Positions 14,552-22,292 of a stretch of DNA of 64,000 bases are shown here, in pieces. Source of the stretch: Clostridium sp. Marseille-P2415 (GTDB taxonomy: Bacteria; Bacillota; Clostridia; Lachnospirales; Lachnospiraceae); the NCBI RefSeq assembly GCF_900155545.1, contig NZ_LT732526.1, forward strand, positions 1,432,796 through 1,496,795, written 5' to 3'. A program made the position numbers and the translations under genes. The notes below the pieces were generated by a model. The model was not told where the DNA came from, searched no databases, and worked only from the letters and a program-made list of their open reading frames with translations. Positions within the stretch are counted from its first letter, which is position 1, and every line of letters starts with the position of its first letter.

Positions 14552-15604
14552 TTATAAATCATCTACCAGAGCGCTGCTTTTCGCATAAGCGGTACTTCGC
14601 GCTTCAAAAAAATCAGTTTTAATTAAATTTGCATTGCTGTACTGGCTGACCCAGGCCATGCTTTCCGGTTCCTTGTCATGGCCTTCGTAGATCCGCTCCC
14701 AGCCAAGACTTGCACACCGCAAATTTCCCAGATATTTAATATAATCTGCAATCATTTCCTTTGTAAGCCCCGGCACCTCATCACCGACGGCATAGCAGCC
14801 CCAGGCGATTTCCTGTTCGCACCCTTCCTTCACCATACCCCGGTAAATATCCACACGTTCCCTGGTAAACAGCTCCGGCTCTTCCTTCTCCAGTTCCAGA
14901 ATGATATTGCAAAACAGCCATAAATGGGTGTTCTCATCCCGGTTAATGTAGCGGATCTCCTGGGATGAACCTGTCATTTTGTGATTTCGGCCCAGATTAT
15001 AGAAGAACATAAATCCGCTGTAAAAATATATTCCTTCCAGGATGAAATTAGCCACCACCGCTTTCATGAATGCGAATGCACTCTTATCCTTCTGAAATTC
15101 ATTATACAGATTTCCGATAAAGGTATTGCGGGCCAGAAGGCGGGGGTCACTCTTCCACTGGTACAGCACATCGTTCCGGGTCTGGGGCTCACAGATGGTA
15201 TCTAACATATAACTGTAGCTCTGGCTGTGAACAGCCTCCTGAAATGTCTGGATGGAAAGACAAAGGTTAATTTCATTGGCTGTCACATATTCTCCGATGG
15301 CAGGCAGATTGGCCGTCTGGATGCTGTCCAAAAACACCAGAAAGGACAGGATCTTATCATAAGCCCTCCGCTCGGGGACACTTAACAGAGGATAGTCCTT
15401 TCTGTCTCTGCCAAGATTGATTTCCTCCGGAATCCAGAAGTTGTTCATGGCCTGGCGGTACCAGCCGCTGACCCATGCGTATTTCATATTATTAAAATCA
15501 TTGAGGTTGGTCGTGTTTCCGTTGATCATGCGCCTCTCTCTTACCTCAATTTCTCCATCCGGATTAAAGAGGGGCCTCTTTTTCAATTGTTCCATACCTG
15601 TCAT
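14552..15604 (-). CDS. nrdB: ribonucleoside-diphosphate reductase, beta subunit (class Ia)
   Basis: The small subunit (350 aa from the chosen ATG) houses the diiron-tyrosyl radical cofactor. All ligand positions known from the E. coli enzyme are readable: Asp in FLDSIQTANL, Glu and His with the radical Tyr in QEAVHSQSY, Glu in FILEGIYFYSGF, and Glu/His in RDENTHLW. The C-terminus (SALVDDL) is the tail that docks on the alpha subunit. The start at 15604 has AGGAAAG upstream; a longer frame would overlap nrdA and lacks a ribosome site. It follows nrdA by 46 bases in the same operon. Oxygen-dependent radical formation in an anaerobe suggests use under microaerobic exposure. Confidence 0.95.
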   Translation of the reverse strand: MTGMEQLKKRPLFNPDGEIEVRERRMINGNTTNLNDFNNMKYAWVSGWYRQAMNNFWIPEEINLGRDRKDYPLLSVPERRAYDKILSFLVFLDSIQTANLPAIGEYVTANEINLCLSIQTFQEAVHSQSYSYMLDTICEPQTRNDVLYQWKSDPRLLARNTFIGNLYNEFQKDKSAFAFMKAVVANFILEGIYFYSGFMFFYNLGRNHKMTGSSQEIRYINRDENTHLWLFCNIILELEKEEPELFTRERVDIYRGMVKEGCEQEIAWGCYAVGDEVPGLTKEMIADYIKYLGNLRCASLGWERIYEGHDKEPESMAWVSQYSNANLIKTDFFEARSTAYAKSSALVDDL

Positions 15605-15650
15605 CCCACACTTTCCTGTTTTATTCTTTCCCACCGGCAGACCGGCTTCT

Positions 15651-17915
15651 CTAGCTGGAGCACGCCTCGCACTCATCCACTTCCAGGCTCTTGGAACGGA
15701 TATAATAAATGGTTTTTACGCCGCATTCCCAGGCCAGGATATAGAGTCCCAGCACCTGGCGCAGGGTATAATCATTGGTTATATAAAGGTTCATGCTCTG
15801 GGCCTGGTCCACGTGCCGCTGCCGGATTCCCGCCGCACGCACGGACCATCTCTGATCGATATAATGGGCATTTTTATAATTCCAGAACGTTTCCGAAGAC
15901 AGGTCCGGCGCCACCCGCGGAACCAGGCCATTCTTTTTCTCCTCTAAGTAATACCGGCTCATGATCGGGTCCAGCCCGGCCGTTGTGCCGGCGATCATGC
16001 TGGTGCTGCTGGTCGGGGCAATGGCCATGAGCCAGCCGTTTCTCATACCGCAGGATTCCACTTTTTCACGGAGACGGTTCCATTCCTGTGAAACATATCC
16101 CCTCTTTTCAAAATACGCTCCGGTCTGCCAGTCACTGCCCTCATACAGCTCATAGCTGCCTTTTTCCCCGGCAATATCACAGCTTGCTTCAATGGCCGCA
16201 TAATTGATCGCCTCAAATATGCGGTCTGCAAATTCCAGATGCCCGGCCGACTCCCAGATGATTCCGTTTTTCGCCAGCATGTGATGATACCCGCTCACCC
16301 CCAGTCCCACCGGGCGGTAGCGTAAATTACTGATCTTCGCATAAGGCACAGGGAAGAAATTCAAATCGATCACATTGTCCAAAGCCCTGACTGCGCTTCG
16401 GGTCAGCTCCGTCAATTCATGTTTGTCATTGAAATCAATTTTCCCCAGGGAAAGGCTGGCCAGGTTGCAGACCACAAAATCACCGGGTTTTGTGACAGTA
16501 ACCACCACCGTTTCCCCATCCACGGTCTCGATCCGCTGCTCTATCTGGCCGACAGCGCTCATGTTCTGGGCAATTTCCGTACAGAGGTTGCTGCAGTAAA
16601 TGATGCCACTGTGATTGTTGGGATTGGCTTCATTCACAAGATCCCGGTTAAAGGCAAATGGAGTTCCCGTCTCCACGGCGCTCTTTAAGATCAGGCGGAT
16701 GATATCCCTGATCGGAATGATACGTTTTTGAATCCGGCTGTCATTCACACAGTCTAAGTAGCGCTCTTCCCACTGGGTCCCATAAGAGTCTTCCAGCGCC
16801 CAGCCCTTTACCGTCAGAATCTCATGAGGGCACATGAGATACCAGTCTCCCTCTAGATTCTCCTTTGCCTGCTTCCAGAACAGATCGGGATAACAAACCG
16901 CAGGAAAAACATCATGAGCCTTCATGCGGTCATCGCCGTTATTGGTCTTAAGGGCCAGAAATTCCGGCAGATCCTTATGCCATGCGTCCAGATACACCGC
17001 AACAGCACCCTGGCGCACCCCCAGCTGGTCCACAGCCACAGCGGTATCGTTAGCCAGCTTGATCCAGCGTATGACGCCTCCCGCAGCTCCCTTAAAGCCG
17101 CGGATCGAACTTCCTGCCGCCCGTACCTTCCCAAAGTAAAGCCCCATGCCGCCTCCGAACTTGCTGACCTTGGCAAAGCTGTCAATGCTCCGGTAAATTC
17201 CATCCAGGCTGTCCGGTACTGTATCTATGAAACAGGATGAAAGCTGATGATACGGCTTTCTGGCGTTTGAAAGAGTTGGGGTAGCCATGGTCACCTTTAA
17301 GGTACTGAGCATATCGTAAAACCGTTTCACCCAGCCATCCCGGTCCTTCTTTTCCAGCATGGCAAGGTGCATGGCGATTCCCAGATACATCTCCTGGGGC
17401 GTTTCCAGAGGCACATTCCGGCGGCTGCGGATCACATACCGGCTGAGAAGCAGCTCCAGCCCTGAATAGTTAAAGAGATGATTTCTCGACCGGTCTATAT
17501 ACCCTTCATACCGGTCAACTTCTTCTTTGGAATAATTCTCCAGAATATACGTTCCATAGAGCTGTTCCTCTGTCAGAAAGCATATTTTTTCATAAAAGCT
17601 TCCTATCCGGTGCCGTTCCGATTCAGCCTTTAATCCTGTCTCAAACCGAAGCATCAGAAGTCTTGCCCCTATATACTCCCAATCCGGCGCTTCCTGGGTG
17701 GTCAGTTCCACAGCAGCCCGTATCAGAGCATCGAACCGTTCGGAAAGATCCATCTCCTGCTTGCAGAACGCCGTGAATTTTAAAAAGAGCTGGTCCAGAC
17801 AGTAGGGCACAGAATCCCACTGCCTCTGAATGCCTTTTAAAACATCTTCCAGTTCCGGTACTTCTTTAAAATATTCTAAAATTTCCTGAAGTCCTCTTTT
17901 CTCACTGATATCCAT
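15651..17915 (-). CDS. nrdA: ribonucleoside-diphosphate reductase, alpha subunit (class Ia)
   Basis: A 754-aa catalytic subunit. Visible landmarks are the first active-site Cys region (HQLSSCFID), the specificity/loop region (KFGGGMGLYFGKVRAAGSSI), the catalytic NLCTEI segment with the radical-bearing Cys and Glu, the barrel motif MAIAPTSSTSMIAGTT, and the C-terminal redox pair in CEACSS that receives electrons from thioredoxin. The N-terminal 100 residues resemble a divergent or reduced ATP-cone. It reduces ribonucleoside diphosphates to deoxy forms with NrdB. An NrdR-like box upstream implies repression when dNTPs are plentiful. Confidence 0.95.
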   Translation of the reverse strand: MDISEKRGLQEILEYFKEVPELEDVLKGIQRQWDSVPYCLDQLFLKFTAFCKQEMDLSERFDALIRAAVELTTQEAPDWEYIGARLLMLRFETGLKAESERHRIGSFYEKICFLTEEQLYGTYILENYSKEEVDRYEGYIDRSRNHLFNYSGLELLLSRYVIRSRRNVPLETPQEMYLGIAMHLAMLEKKDRDGWVKRFYDMLSTLKVTMATPTLSNARKPYHQLSSCFIDTVPDSLDGIYRSIDSFAKVSKFGGGMGLYFGKVRAAGSSIRGFKGAAGGVIRWIKLANDTAVAVDQLGVRQGAVAVYLDAWHKDLPEFLALKTNNGDDRMKAHDVFPAVCYPDLFWKQAKENLEGDWYLMCPHEILTVKGWALEDSYGTQWEERYLDCVNDSRIQKRIIPIRDIIRLILKSAVETGTPFAFNRDLVNEANPNNHSGIIYCSNLCTEIAQNMSAVGQIEQRIETVDGETVVVTVTKPGDFVVCNLASLSLGKIDFNDKHELTELTRSAVRALDNVIDLNFFPVPYAKISNLRYRPVGLGVSGYHHMLAKNGIIWESAGHLEFADRIFEAINYAAIEASCDIAGEKGSYELYEGSDWQTGAYFEKRGYVSQEWNRLREKVESCGMRNGWLMAIAPTSSTSMIAGTTAGLDPIMSRYYLEEKKNGLVPRVAPDLSSETFWNYKNAHYIDQRWSVRAAGIRQRHVDQAQSMNLYITNDYTLRQVLGLYILAWECGVKTIYYIRSKSLEVDECEACSS

Positions 17916-17983
17916 TTTTCCACCATTCTCTCATTTATATATTAATATCAATAACTGTTATCGAATACCGCTTGTAAAAATAT

Positions 17984-18000
17984 ACCACAATATATGGTTT
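17984..18000 (-). promoter_or_regulatory. NrdR-box-like site upstream of nrdAB
   Basis: ACCACAATATATGGTTT contains CAATATATGG, matching the NrdR core CWATATATWG except at one position, and is a dyad (CCA...TGG). It lies about 70-85 bases ahead of nrdA. Usually two boxes occur; I see only one good copy. Confidence 0.5.
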
Positions 18001-18098
18001 ATTTCAACCATGCAATCACAAAATGTTCTCTTTTTTTCATGTCTATCCATCTTCCGGTAAAAAAAGAAAGAGACAAAGGCTTCCCTCTGTCCCCTCAA

Positions 18099-19049
18099 TC
18101 AGAATATCTTTGAATACCGTAAATCAAAATCCCGAAACAGGCTGTCCACAGCCATTCTGTAATCCGAAAGGTGCTGGGACTTACGGATCTTTTTTGCTTG
18201 CTTTTCGCTGCCATCAAACATCTGGATCATATAAGCCCACAATTCTTTCATCTTAAACAGAACATTACGTTCGCCCGGTATGGTCTGCTCATATCCCGTT
18301 AATACCTCGTCATGAAACGCCCTAAGCCGTGATTTTTCCATTTTTTCCCCATTTTTTATCTCTCCTGCCAGACCCGGATTGGCCACCAGGCCTCTTCCAA
18401 GCATCACCCGGTCCACAGACGGGAAGGAATCCGTAAATTTCCCGTTATCCTCTGCTGTAAACAGATTTCCGTTGTAGCACAAGGGATTTCTGCTCAAGGA
18501 AACTGCTTCTTTAAAAATTTCCCAATTCGGTTCATTCCGGTAAAAATCCTTCTGGATCCGCGGGTGGATGATGAGTTCCTCCAGCGGATACTCATTATAA
18601 ATTTCCATGAGCCGATAAAATTCCTCCGGGCTGTCCTTTCCGATCCTGGTCTTCACGGAAACTTTCATATCAAGTGCCGAAAAAACCTGGTCAAAAAAAC
18701 GCTCCAGCATGTCCGGTTCCCCAAGAAAACCGGAGCCTCTGTGCTTGGAAACCACCGTAGCGGAGGGGCAGCCCAGATTTAAATTTACTTCATCATACCC
18801 GTATTTCTTAAGCTCCTCTGCCGCCCATATAAAATCTTCTCCCTTATTGGTGAGAATCTGAGGAATTACGCGGATCCCCTCATTATGTTCCGGCAAAAAG
18901 TCGTTTTTTTCTCTGGACGAAAACTTCCGGTTCCGGGCCGGAACGATAAAAGGAGTAAAATACACGTCCAGCTGGTCAAAAAACCTGCGGTGTGCGTTCC
19001 GGTAAACATAACCGGTAATTCCTTCCATGGGAGCGAAATAGTACTTCAT
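18099..19049 (-). CDS. tRNA-dihydrouridine synthase
   Basis: A 316-aa FMN enzyme that reduces uridines in tRNA D-loops. It begins with the family pattern APMEGIT, has the catalytic Cys in NLNLGCPS followed by SKHRGSGFLG, and the FMN-phosphate region (CYNGNLF, VMLGRGLVANPGL). A C-terminal helical tRNA-binding domain starts about residue 245. AAGGAGG precedes the ATG. It is a monocistronic gene divergent from the amidase. Which Dus subgroup it belongs to (DusA/B/C) cannot be set by eye; the short length fits the Firmicutes DUS family. Confidence 0.93.
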   Translation of the reverse strand: MKYYFAPMEGITGYVYRNAHRRFFDQLDVYFTPFIVPARNRKFSSREKNDFLPEHNEGIRVIPQILTNKGEDFIWAAEELKKYGYDEVNLNLGCPSATVVSKHRGSGFLGEPDMLERFFDQVFSALDMKVSVKTRIGKDSPEEFYRLMEIYNEYPLEELIIHPRIQKDFYRNEPNWEIFKEAVSLSRNPLCYNGNLFTAEDNGKFTDSFPSVDRVMLGRGLVANPGLAGEIKNGEKMEKSRLRAFHDEVLTGYEQTIPGERNVLFKMKELWAYMIQMFDGSEKQAKKIRKSQHLSDYRMAVDSLFRDFDLRYSKIF

Positions 19050-19190
19050 AAATGCGGCCTCCTTTTTCTGCTTTTTCTTTTTCGATTCATTTTATCACAT
19101 TAAGAAATAAATTCAAAGAAGACCATTTACAGGAACTGCCAAAGAGTGCTATAATATTGGGAAAAATGCCAATATTCGGGAGGAACTATC

Positions 19191-20066
19191 ATGATACAGA
19201 TTAAGAATTTTTTACCGGCCGCTAAAAAAGCCCTGTTGCTTGCCGCCCTTATTTCCACCGCTTCCGTTTTTGCCGCACAGGCAGAAGAAGAATCCGGGCC
19301 TGCCTTTGCGCCTCCGGTAACCAAAACCGTGACTCCTGAAATCGGACCGGGCATACGTAACAACAACTTCATCGTAGTTCTTGACCCCGGCCACGGCAAA
19401 ACAGACGGCCATTATTCCGGCTGCAGCTTCGAATACAATGGAGTCACTTATTATGAAGACGAAATAACCATGAAAATTGCCAACTACACAAAGCAGTATC
19501 TGGAACAAAATTCCAACTATACGGTTTATTTAACAAAAGACAGTGCGGAAACAACCGTTGCCCTGGAACAGCGTGCCGCCTTTGCCGCTTCTGTTCATGC
19601 AGACTTATTCGTAAGCCAGCATGTGGATTCGGCATTGGGTAACGGAACGGTTAAAAATGCCTATGGAGTAAGCTCCATGGCTCCCAGGACCGGCCGCTAT
19701 AACAGCGATCTTGCCGTTCAGTCCCAGGAGGCGGCCAATACCATTTTAAATCAGTTAAACGCGCTGGGCCTTCATAACCGCGGACTGCTCCTGCGGGATT
19801 CACAGAATGGAACCTTATATCCGGACGGAAGCCAGGCCGATTATTATGCAATTCCCCGTTATTCCCAGATGTACGGCATCCGCGGTTTCATTATTGAGCA
19901 CGGCTTTTTAAATCATCCCAGCGATCTGACTTTATTTCTGTCCACAGAAGAGCAATATAAGGCCCTGGGAGAAGCCGACGCCAAAGGGATTATGGAATAT
20001 TTAAAAAAAGCGGGAAAAGCCCCTCAGCCTCAAACGCCCCAGAACAGCGAAACAAACGCCGGCTAA
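19191..20066 (+). CDS. secreted N-acetylmuramoyl-L-alanine amidase (Amidase_3)
   Basis: A 291-aa wall hydrolase that cuts the lactyl-amide bond between MurNAc and the stem peptide. A signal peptide (AAKKALLLAALISTASVFAAQA) ends near residue 31. Zinc ligands and catalytic residues of the family are visible: H68 in LDPGHGK, a Glu in YYEDE (89-91), H144 in SQHVDS, and the catalytic E236 in IIEHGF. GGAGG precedes the ATG by seven bases. No wall-binding repeats are present. It lies just upstream of a spore-protease-like gene on the same strand, so a role in sporulation or germination is possible but not shown. GCCGGC repeats around the stop (20058-20082) may form a weak terminator. Confidence 0.92.
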   Translation: MIQIKNFLPAAKKALLLAALISTASVFAAQAEEESGPAFAPPVTKTVTPEIGPGIRNNNFIVVLDPGHGKTDGHYSGCSFEYNGVTYYEDEITMKIANYTKQYLEQNSNYTVYLTKDSAETTVALEQRAAFAASVHADLFVSQHVDSALGNGTVKNAYGVSSMAPRTGRYNSDLAVQSQEAANTILNQLNALGLHNRGLLLRDSQNGTLYPDGSQADYYAIPRYSQMYGIRGFIIEHGFLNHPSDLTLFLSTEEQYKALGEADAKGIMEYLKKAGKAPQPQTPQNSETNAG

Positions 20067-20100
20067 ACATATGGCAGCCGGCACTTTACCCGCAAAACTC

Positions 20101-20127
20101 ATAACGGGAACCCTGCCGCATAAAATA
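20101..20127 (+). promoter_or_regulatory. sporulation sigma-type promoter of subtilase copy 1
   Basis: AAAACTCATA ends at 20103, and CATAAAATA (20119-20127) fits the CATANNNTA -10 pattern of SigE/SigK and related sporulation factors; 15 bases separate ATA and CATA. The same two blocks at the same spacing precede the second copy at 22227-22253. Confidence 0.5.
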
Positions 20128-20167
20128 TATTATATGTTTTGTTCGAATGCGACAGGGAGGAATGATT

Positions 20168-21838
20168 TTGGTTAAAGCACTGGATAATAATTATTATGAT
20201 TTGATCATTAACAACGTTTTGGCTTCGACCTATGCTACCGATAGTATTACTTATTTAAACGAAAGGCATTCCATGCTTCACCTTCCTGCCGGTAACGTAA
20301 ATCCCTGCGACATAGGACGGCATCCTTATCACAGTTTTCCCTCACTGTTTACCCTTACTTCTACCGTAAGCCTTGAAAAATCAGGAGTTGCAACGATCCA
20401 GCGGAATCCTTCTTTAGCCCTGTTCGGCCTCGGGGTCTTAGTCGCTGTCATTGATACCGGCATCGATTATCAGCATCCGGCATTCCGAAATAATGACGGG
20501 ACCTCCCGCATCCTTACCATGTGGGACCAGACCGATCAAAGCGGTACGATCCCCGATACCTTCACCTTTGGCTCAGAATACAGCAGAGAGCAGATCAATA
20601 CTGCACTGAGCTCAGAAAACCCAATGTCCGTTGTCCCGGAAACGGATACCAATGGTCATGGAACCGCCATAGCCAGCATACTGGCAGGTACGCCAAATGA
20701 AGACGGATCGTTCAGCGGTGTCGTGCCCCAGGCTGATCTGGTAATCATAAAGCTGAAAGAGGCAAAAGAAAATTTAAAAAGAATCTTTTTTGTGCCGGAA
20801 AGTGCACTCTGCTATCAGGAATCTGATGTGATACTTGGTATTCGCTATGCTGTTACGGTTTCGGGACAGCTAAACCGTCCCATTGTCATATGCCTTGCCC
20901 TTGGAACCAGCCAGGGAGGCCATGACGGAAAAGGGGCTACAAGCAGCTACATAGATACTCTTTCCTTATTGCCCGGGTACGGGGTTTCCGTTTCTGCCGG
21001 GAATGAAGGGAATGCCCAAAGGCACTATTTTAATGCTACTGCAGCAGCTCCGTACTATCATGATATCGAATTAAGGGTAGGGAATAATGATACTATGCTT
21101 TCTATGGAAATCTGGTCCTATTCTCCCGCAAGGCTTTCCATAGATGTCTCTTCTCCAAACCGGGAATCCACTCAGCCTGTTTTTCCTTCCCTTAATCAAT
21201 GCAGGAGATTCGGCTTTATCTTTACCCAGACGATCATCTACGTCAACAACATTATTTTTGAGGAAGAAACCGGGGATCAGCTTATCCTGCTGCGCTTTCA
21301 AAATCTCCTTCCGGGAGTCTGGTATCTCCGTGTTCAAAACCCTGAAAATGAACCATTCTCATTTCATTCCTGGCTGCCTTCCGGAGATTTGATATCAAAC
21401 GATACATTCTTCCTGAATCCCAACCCGGACACTACTATAACTTCCCCCGGAAATGCAAGGCACCAGCTGACCGTCACGGCCTACAATCAGTTAAATGACA
21501 GCATCCTGACGGAATCCGGCAGGGGCTATACAAGGTCCGGCGAGATCAAACCTGATATCGCGGCTCCAGGCTATCAGATTCCCTGCGCAGTTCCAGGAAA
21601 CCAATACGGAACGGCAACCGGTACCGGGGCTGCCGCCGCACAGGCAGCCGGCATTATTGCCATGGCTTTTGAATGGGCGATTGTCAGGGGGAATTATCCA
21701 AGAATTACCGGAAATAATGTCAACCGCCTCCTGATCAGCGGCGCAATCCGGAGCCCGTCCAATACGTATCCGAATAACATATGGGGATACGGTCAGATTG
21801 ATGTAAACAGAATGTTTGAGCGTTTTACCAGCCAATGA
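20168..21838 (+). CDS. subtilase-family (S8) Csp-like pseudoprotease, copy 1
   Basis: A 556-aa protein started at the TTG at 20168, seven bases after GGGAGG and aligned with the start of copy 2. The S8 fold is clear: Asp motif VAVIDTGID (D96), His motif NGHGTAIAS (H164), and oxyanion-hole Asn in SAGNEGN. At the Ser motif, where active members read GTSxAA, this protein reads GTGAAAAQAAG, so the nucleophile is Gly (G487). It should be catalytically dead. A beta-rich insert (about 290-440) separates the halves, as in Csp proteins of clostridial spores. There is no signal peptide. In Clostridioides, pseudoprotease Csp proteins act in germinant signalling; a similar role here is an inference. Confidence 0.88.
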   Translation: MVKALDNNYYDLIINNVLASTYATDSITYLNERHSMLHLPAGNVNPCDIGRHPYHSFPSLFTLTSTVSLEKSGVATIQRNPSLALFGLGVLVAVIDTGIDYQHPAFRNNDGTSRILTMWDQTDQSGTIPDTFTFGSEYSREQINTALSSENPMSVVPETDTNGHGTAIASILAGTPNEDGSFSGVVPQADLVIIKLKEAKENLKRIFFVPESALCYQESDVILGIRYAVTVSGQLNRPIVICLALGTSQGGHDGKGATSSYIDTLSLLPGYGVSVSAGNEGNAQRHYFNATAAAPYYHDIELRVGNNDTMLSMEIWSYSPARLSIDVSSPNRESTQPVFPSLNQCRRFGFIFTQTIIYVNNIIFEEETGDQLILLRFQNLLPGVWYLRVQNPENEPFSFHSWLPSGDLISNDTFFLNPNPDTTITSPGNARHQLTVTAYNQLNDSILTESGRGYTRSGEIKPDIAAPGYQIPCAVPGNQYGTATGTGAAAAQAAGIIAMAFEWAIVRGNYPRITGNNVNRLLISGAIRSPSNTYPNNIWGYGQIDVNRMFERFTSQ

Positions 21839-21854
21839 TCCCCCGCTGAAAAAA

Positions 21855-21899
21855 AACCTTCAAGCCGGGTAATTTACTTCCCAACAGCTTGAAGGTTTT
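21855..21899. terminator. bidirectional terminator between subtilase copy 1 and rubredoxin
   Basis: AACCTTCAAGC pairs with GCTTGAAGGTT around a 21-base loop. TTTT follows on the plus strand and T8 on the minus strand, so it serves both convergent genes. Confidence 0.85.
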
Positions 21900-21928
21900 A
21901 CCTGCTTACCAGTGAAATGGCTGCAGTT

Positions 21929-22087
21929 TTACTCTTCTACGAACATGTCCTTACCAACTCCGCAAACCGGACATACCCAATCCTCAGGCAAATCTTCAAA
22001 TGCAGTACCTGGCTCAATACCAGAATCCGGATCACCGATTTCAGGATCGTACACATATCCGCATGGCTCACAAACATACTTTCCCAT
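21929..22087 (-). CDS. rubredoxin
   Basis: A 52-aa iron protein beginning [16 protein letters not shown]. The two CxxC knuckles, CEPCG and CPVCG, bind one iron in an FeS4 site. The middle shows the usual [15 protein letters not shown] pattern. AGGAGGTGA fixes the ATG at 22087. It carries single electrons in the cytoplasm, commonly to peroxide- or oxygen-reducing partners in anaerobes. It sits alone between the duplicated subtilase units on the opposite strand. Confidence 0.97.
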   Translation of the reverse strand: MGKYVCEPCGYVYDPEIGDPDSGIEPGTAFEDLPEDWVCPVCGVGKDMFVEE

Positions 22088-22226
22088 CCCAATCACCTCC
22101 TTTAATTTCACTGTGTTTCATTTATAGCATATTATACCATTTTTATCAATAGATTTATGAAACATAGATTTATAAAACATGCCCGGGAAGAACTGCCGGC
22201 AGCCGGAGCTTCGCCAGTTAAAACTC

Positions 22227-22253
22227 ATATTAGGAACCCGGAAGCATAAACTA
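22227..22253 (+). promoter_or_regulatory. sporulation sigma-type promoter of subtilase copy 2
   Basis: AAAACTCATA (ATA at 22227-22229), 15 bases, then CATAAACTA (22245-22253), the same layout as upstream of copy 1, and again followed by TATATTATATGTTTTGTT. Confidence 0.5.
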
Positions 22254-22292
22254 TATTATATGTTTTGTTTAAATAAACAGGGGGAGTTGATT

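Noticed and set aside
16914-17240. Several long frames inside nrdA on both strands
   Set aside because: Shadows of a well-conserved gene in GC-richer DNA; no motif or ribosome site.
20058-20082. Terminator after the amidase gene
   Set aside because: GCCGGC repeats can pair, but the stop codon lies in the loop and only ACTTTACC follows, so efficiency is doubtful.
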